Shown here in pieces: positions 62,301 through 64,000 of a stretch of 64,000 nucleotides of DNA; position 1 is the stretch's first letter; each line of letters starts with the position of its first letter. The translations under genes and the position numbers were made by a program. Source of the DNA: Shewanella marina JCM 15074 (GTDB lineage Bacteria > Pseudomonadota > Gammaproteobacteria > Enterobacterales > Shewanellaceae); the NCBI RefSeq assembly GCF_000614975.1, contig NZ_BALM01000002.1, forward strand, positions 186,001 to 250,000, read 5' to 3'. Below the pieces are notes generated by a model that saw only the letters and a list, made by a program, of their open reading frames with translations, made no database searches and had not been told where the DNA came from.

Positions 62301-64000
62301 CTTGGGATAGCTTTACAGGCATTACAAGTGGTACTACGGTTGCTCGTTTCCGTTTAACCACAGACAGCCTCACCAATACCCAAACTAATCTTACCCTTGA
62401 AGATACGCGTTCAATAGGCGCTGCCAGTGATGGTGAAGTCGAAGATCATAGTTTCTATATTGGTGATTATGATTTTGGTGATGCAGCGGACAGCTACTTA
62501 ACCTCGAATGCTGCATTTGGCGCAGCCCATGGTGTTGCGTATAAAACCACGATTTACCTAGGCAGTAATAATATCGATGCTGAATCTGATGGTTTAGTCA
62601 GTAGCGATGCCCAAGGTGATGATAGTGATGCTAACGATGATGAAAATAGTATCAGTGAGCCTATTGTAACCGTTAATGCCACCATTAACAGTTATTCTGT
62701 TGATGTTAATCTGCGTAATGCTCGTACCAGTGGCGTCAATGCCACACTTATTGCTTGGTTAGATACTAATCAAGATGGTCAATTTAGCAGTGACGAAGTG
62801 GTCGATCTGGTTAACTATGATGCCGGTGGCGATGTCGCGTTTACCGCGAGTAATATTCCTTATAACACCACAGGTAAAACGGTGCAGTTAACGTGGAATA
62901 GTATTTCAGGCTTAACTTCTGGCACCATGGCGCTGCGCTTAAGATTATCGACGCAAGTGTTAACTGGTAATGATTATGCTGGTGCGGCCATTGATGGTGA
63001 AGTGGAAGACTATATTATTAATATTGCTGGAGCTGATTTTGGTGATGCTCCAGCAAGTTATGGCAGTGCTCAGCATCTTGCCAGTAACAACGATGTGCGC
63101 TTAGGCGCGTTAATTGATATCGACACTGGCAATTGGGGCAATGGTATTGATAACAATGGTAATGCCACCGATGACGATACCATAGGCGATCCTACCAACG
63201 GTATTGATGATGAAGATGGTATCGCGTTAATTAATGACCTTAACGTGGTTTCCAATAGTTATAGCGTTGATGTCAGTGTCACCAACGATAACAGCACTGA
63301 TGCTGCCAATCTATATGCATGGTTTGATTATGATGGAAGTGGCACTTTTGATGTTGATGAATTGCAAACGCAAACATTAGCCGCAAGTTCTGGCACTTCA
63401 ACTGAAACCATTACTTGGACTTATACTGGTGCATCAATAGGCAAGCGCTATATAAGAATACGAATTACGACAGATGATTTAACCACAACTGAGACGGGCA
63501 ATACGGTTGACCCTAGATCGATCGTTGATTCATCAAATGGTGAGGTCGAAGATTATCAAGTTAATATCCTGCATCCAGGGGTGATTGATCCAACCACTAC
63601 CGATACCGATAACGATGGTGTCACTGATGATATTGATATTGATGATGATAATGACGGTATTTTAGATACGGTTGAATTACCCAATTGTGCCGCTGACGAT
63701 GAACTTTCAATTAATTGGGATATTGAAACGGAAAGAACCGTCAGTCAAGTGCTCACTAAAATTACTAAACCAGATAATATGGTGACGGTTGGTAGTGCTT
63801 ACTCTAATCCCATTGGTGGTGGGGCATGGTCGCTTTCCTCATCGACACCGATCAGTTCATACCAAGATGCAATAGATAATAATGCCTATCAACAAGGTAC
63901 ATTTACCGTTGGCGATGATCCGCTGTATGTGACATCTGGTTATGTTTATTACAGTTTATCGACTAGTTTATTGGTGATGATTGCGGATAACGCCGCCTTT
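50396..64000 (+). CDS. giant exported GEVED-repeat protein 2, 5' part (three frameshifts)
   Basis: The gene runs off the window; over 4530 residues are visible. A signal peptide (FVTALLCLFFIFFSSSLYA) is followed by a lectin- or PA14-like domain, one GEVED module (ending near 51510), an SdrD-B-like domain, and a right-handed beta-helix-like region (about 52050-53200, with repeated N-x-I/L turns). Then 18 GEVED modules in tandem run from 53521 to about 63560, and a thrombospondin type-3-like stretch starts at 63600 (TDTDNDGVTDDIDIDDDNDG). Breaks near 58634, 61429 and 61790 are each repaired by one G. Like its neighbour it is presumably a calcium-binding rod on or outside the cell. Its secretion route and C-terminus are unseen. 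Confidence 0.8.
53521..63560 (+). repeat. 18 tandem GEVED modules, about 555 bases each
   Basis: Module starts (GDA-type motif) are near 53521, 54069, 54640, 55160, 55731, 56263, 56838, 57390, 57966, 58527, 59062, 59584, 60196, 60763, 61338, 61897, 62470 and 63037. Two types alternate through much of the array. One ends GEVEDY followed by VYVGDFDFGDA and has a loop like DKNQDGQFSADE. The other ends GEVEDH followed by LYIGNQDLGDAP and has the loop DWDRNGHFDGDE. DNA identity between copies of the second type is high around the loop. Confidence 0.9.

Noticed and set aside
54000..63600. CRISPR-like or VNTR noncoding repeats.
   Set aside because: The periodicity is coding (about 185 residues per module), with synonymous and conservative variation; there are no short identical repeats with unique spacers.

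Overview
The window looks like chromosome from an AT-rich marine gammaproteobacterium close to Shewanella and its relatives. The reasons are the order uvrY-uvrC-pgsA followed by tRNA-Gly/Cys/Leu, the tamA-tamB pair, rplY, pyrB-pyrI, a CBS-domain gene beside hrpA, a GlyGly-CTERM surface protein, and giant GEVED-domain proteins. The assignment rests on gene content and order only; no search was run.

Left part (1-12.4 kb): the 3' end of a secreted GlyGly-CTERM protein is followed by four identical tRNA-Ser(UGA) genes at 2.1, 2.9, 8.3 and 10.0 kb. Each has its own promoter and intrinsic terminator. Between them lie a GNAT acetyltransferase, a decayed patch (YdhR-like pseudogene, LysR remnant), an NCS1 permease, aspartate transcarbamoylase (pyrB, pyrI) and pncB. 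A secreted nuclease-like lipoprotein follows on the minus strand.

Middle part (12.4-38.4 kb): this is housekeeping. It holds the response regulator uvrY, uvrC, pgsA, a doubled Gly-Cys-Leu tRNA array with decayed tails, a type IV pilin-like gene, rplY, tamA/tamB (minus strand), a periplasmic isoaspartyl peptidase/asparaginase, a CBS protein, hrpA, a GNAT gene, and a minus-strand operon for an adaptor lipoprotein plus two RND efflux pumps.

Right part (38.4 kb to the end): two consecutive giant genes on the plus strand encode exported proteins of about 3,720 and more than 4,530 residues. They contain 27 GEVED modules, each with a 12-residue EF-hand-like calcium-type loop. They also carry SdrD-B-like, beta-propeller-like, beta-helix-like and DUF11-like parts. 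In the second protein 18 modules run in tandem, mostly as alternating two-module pairs. This is the most unusual part of the window.

A technical point affects the whole annotation. Eleven genes or tRNAs are interrupted by a one-base loss, and each can be repaired by adding one G or C, in nearly every case to a neighbouring G/C run. This looks like systematic consensus error rather than biology. I therefore annotate tamA, hrpA, both giant genes and the first gene as single coding regions across the breaks.
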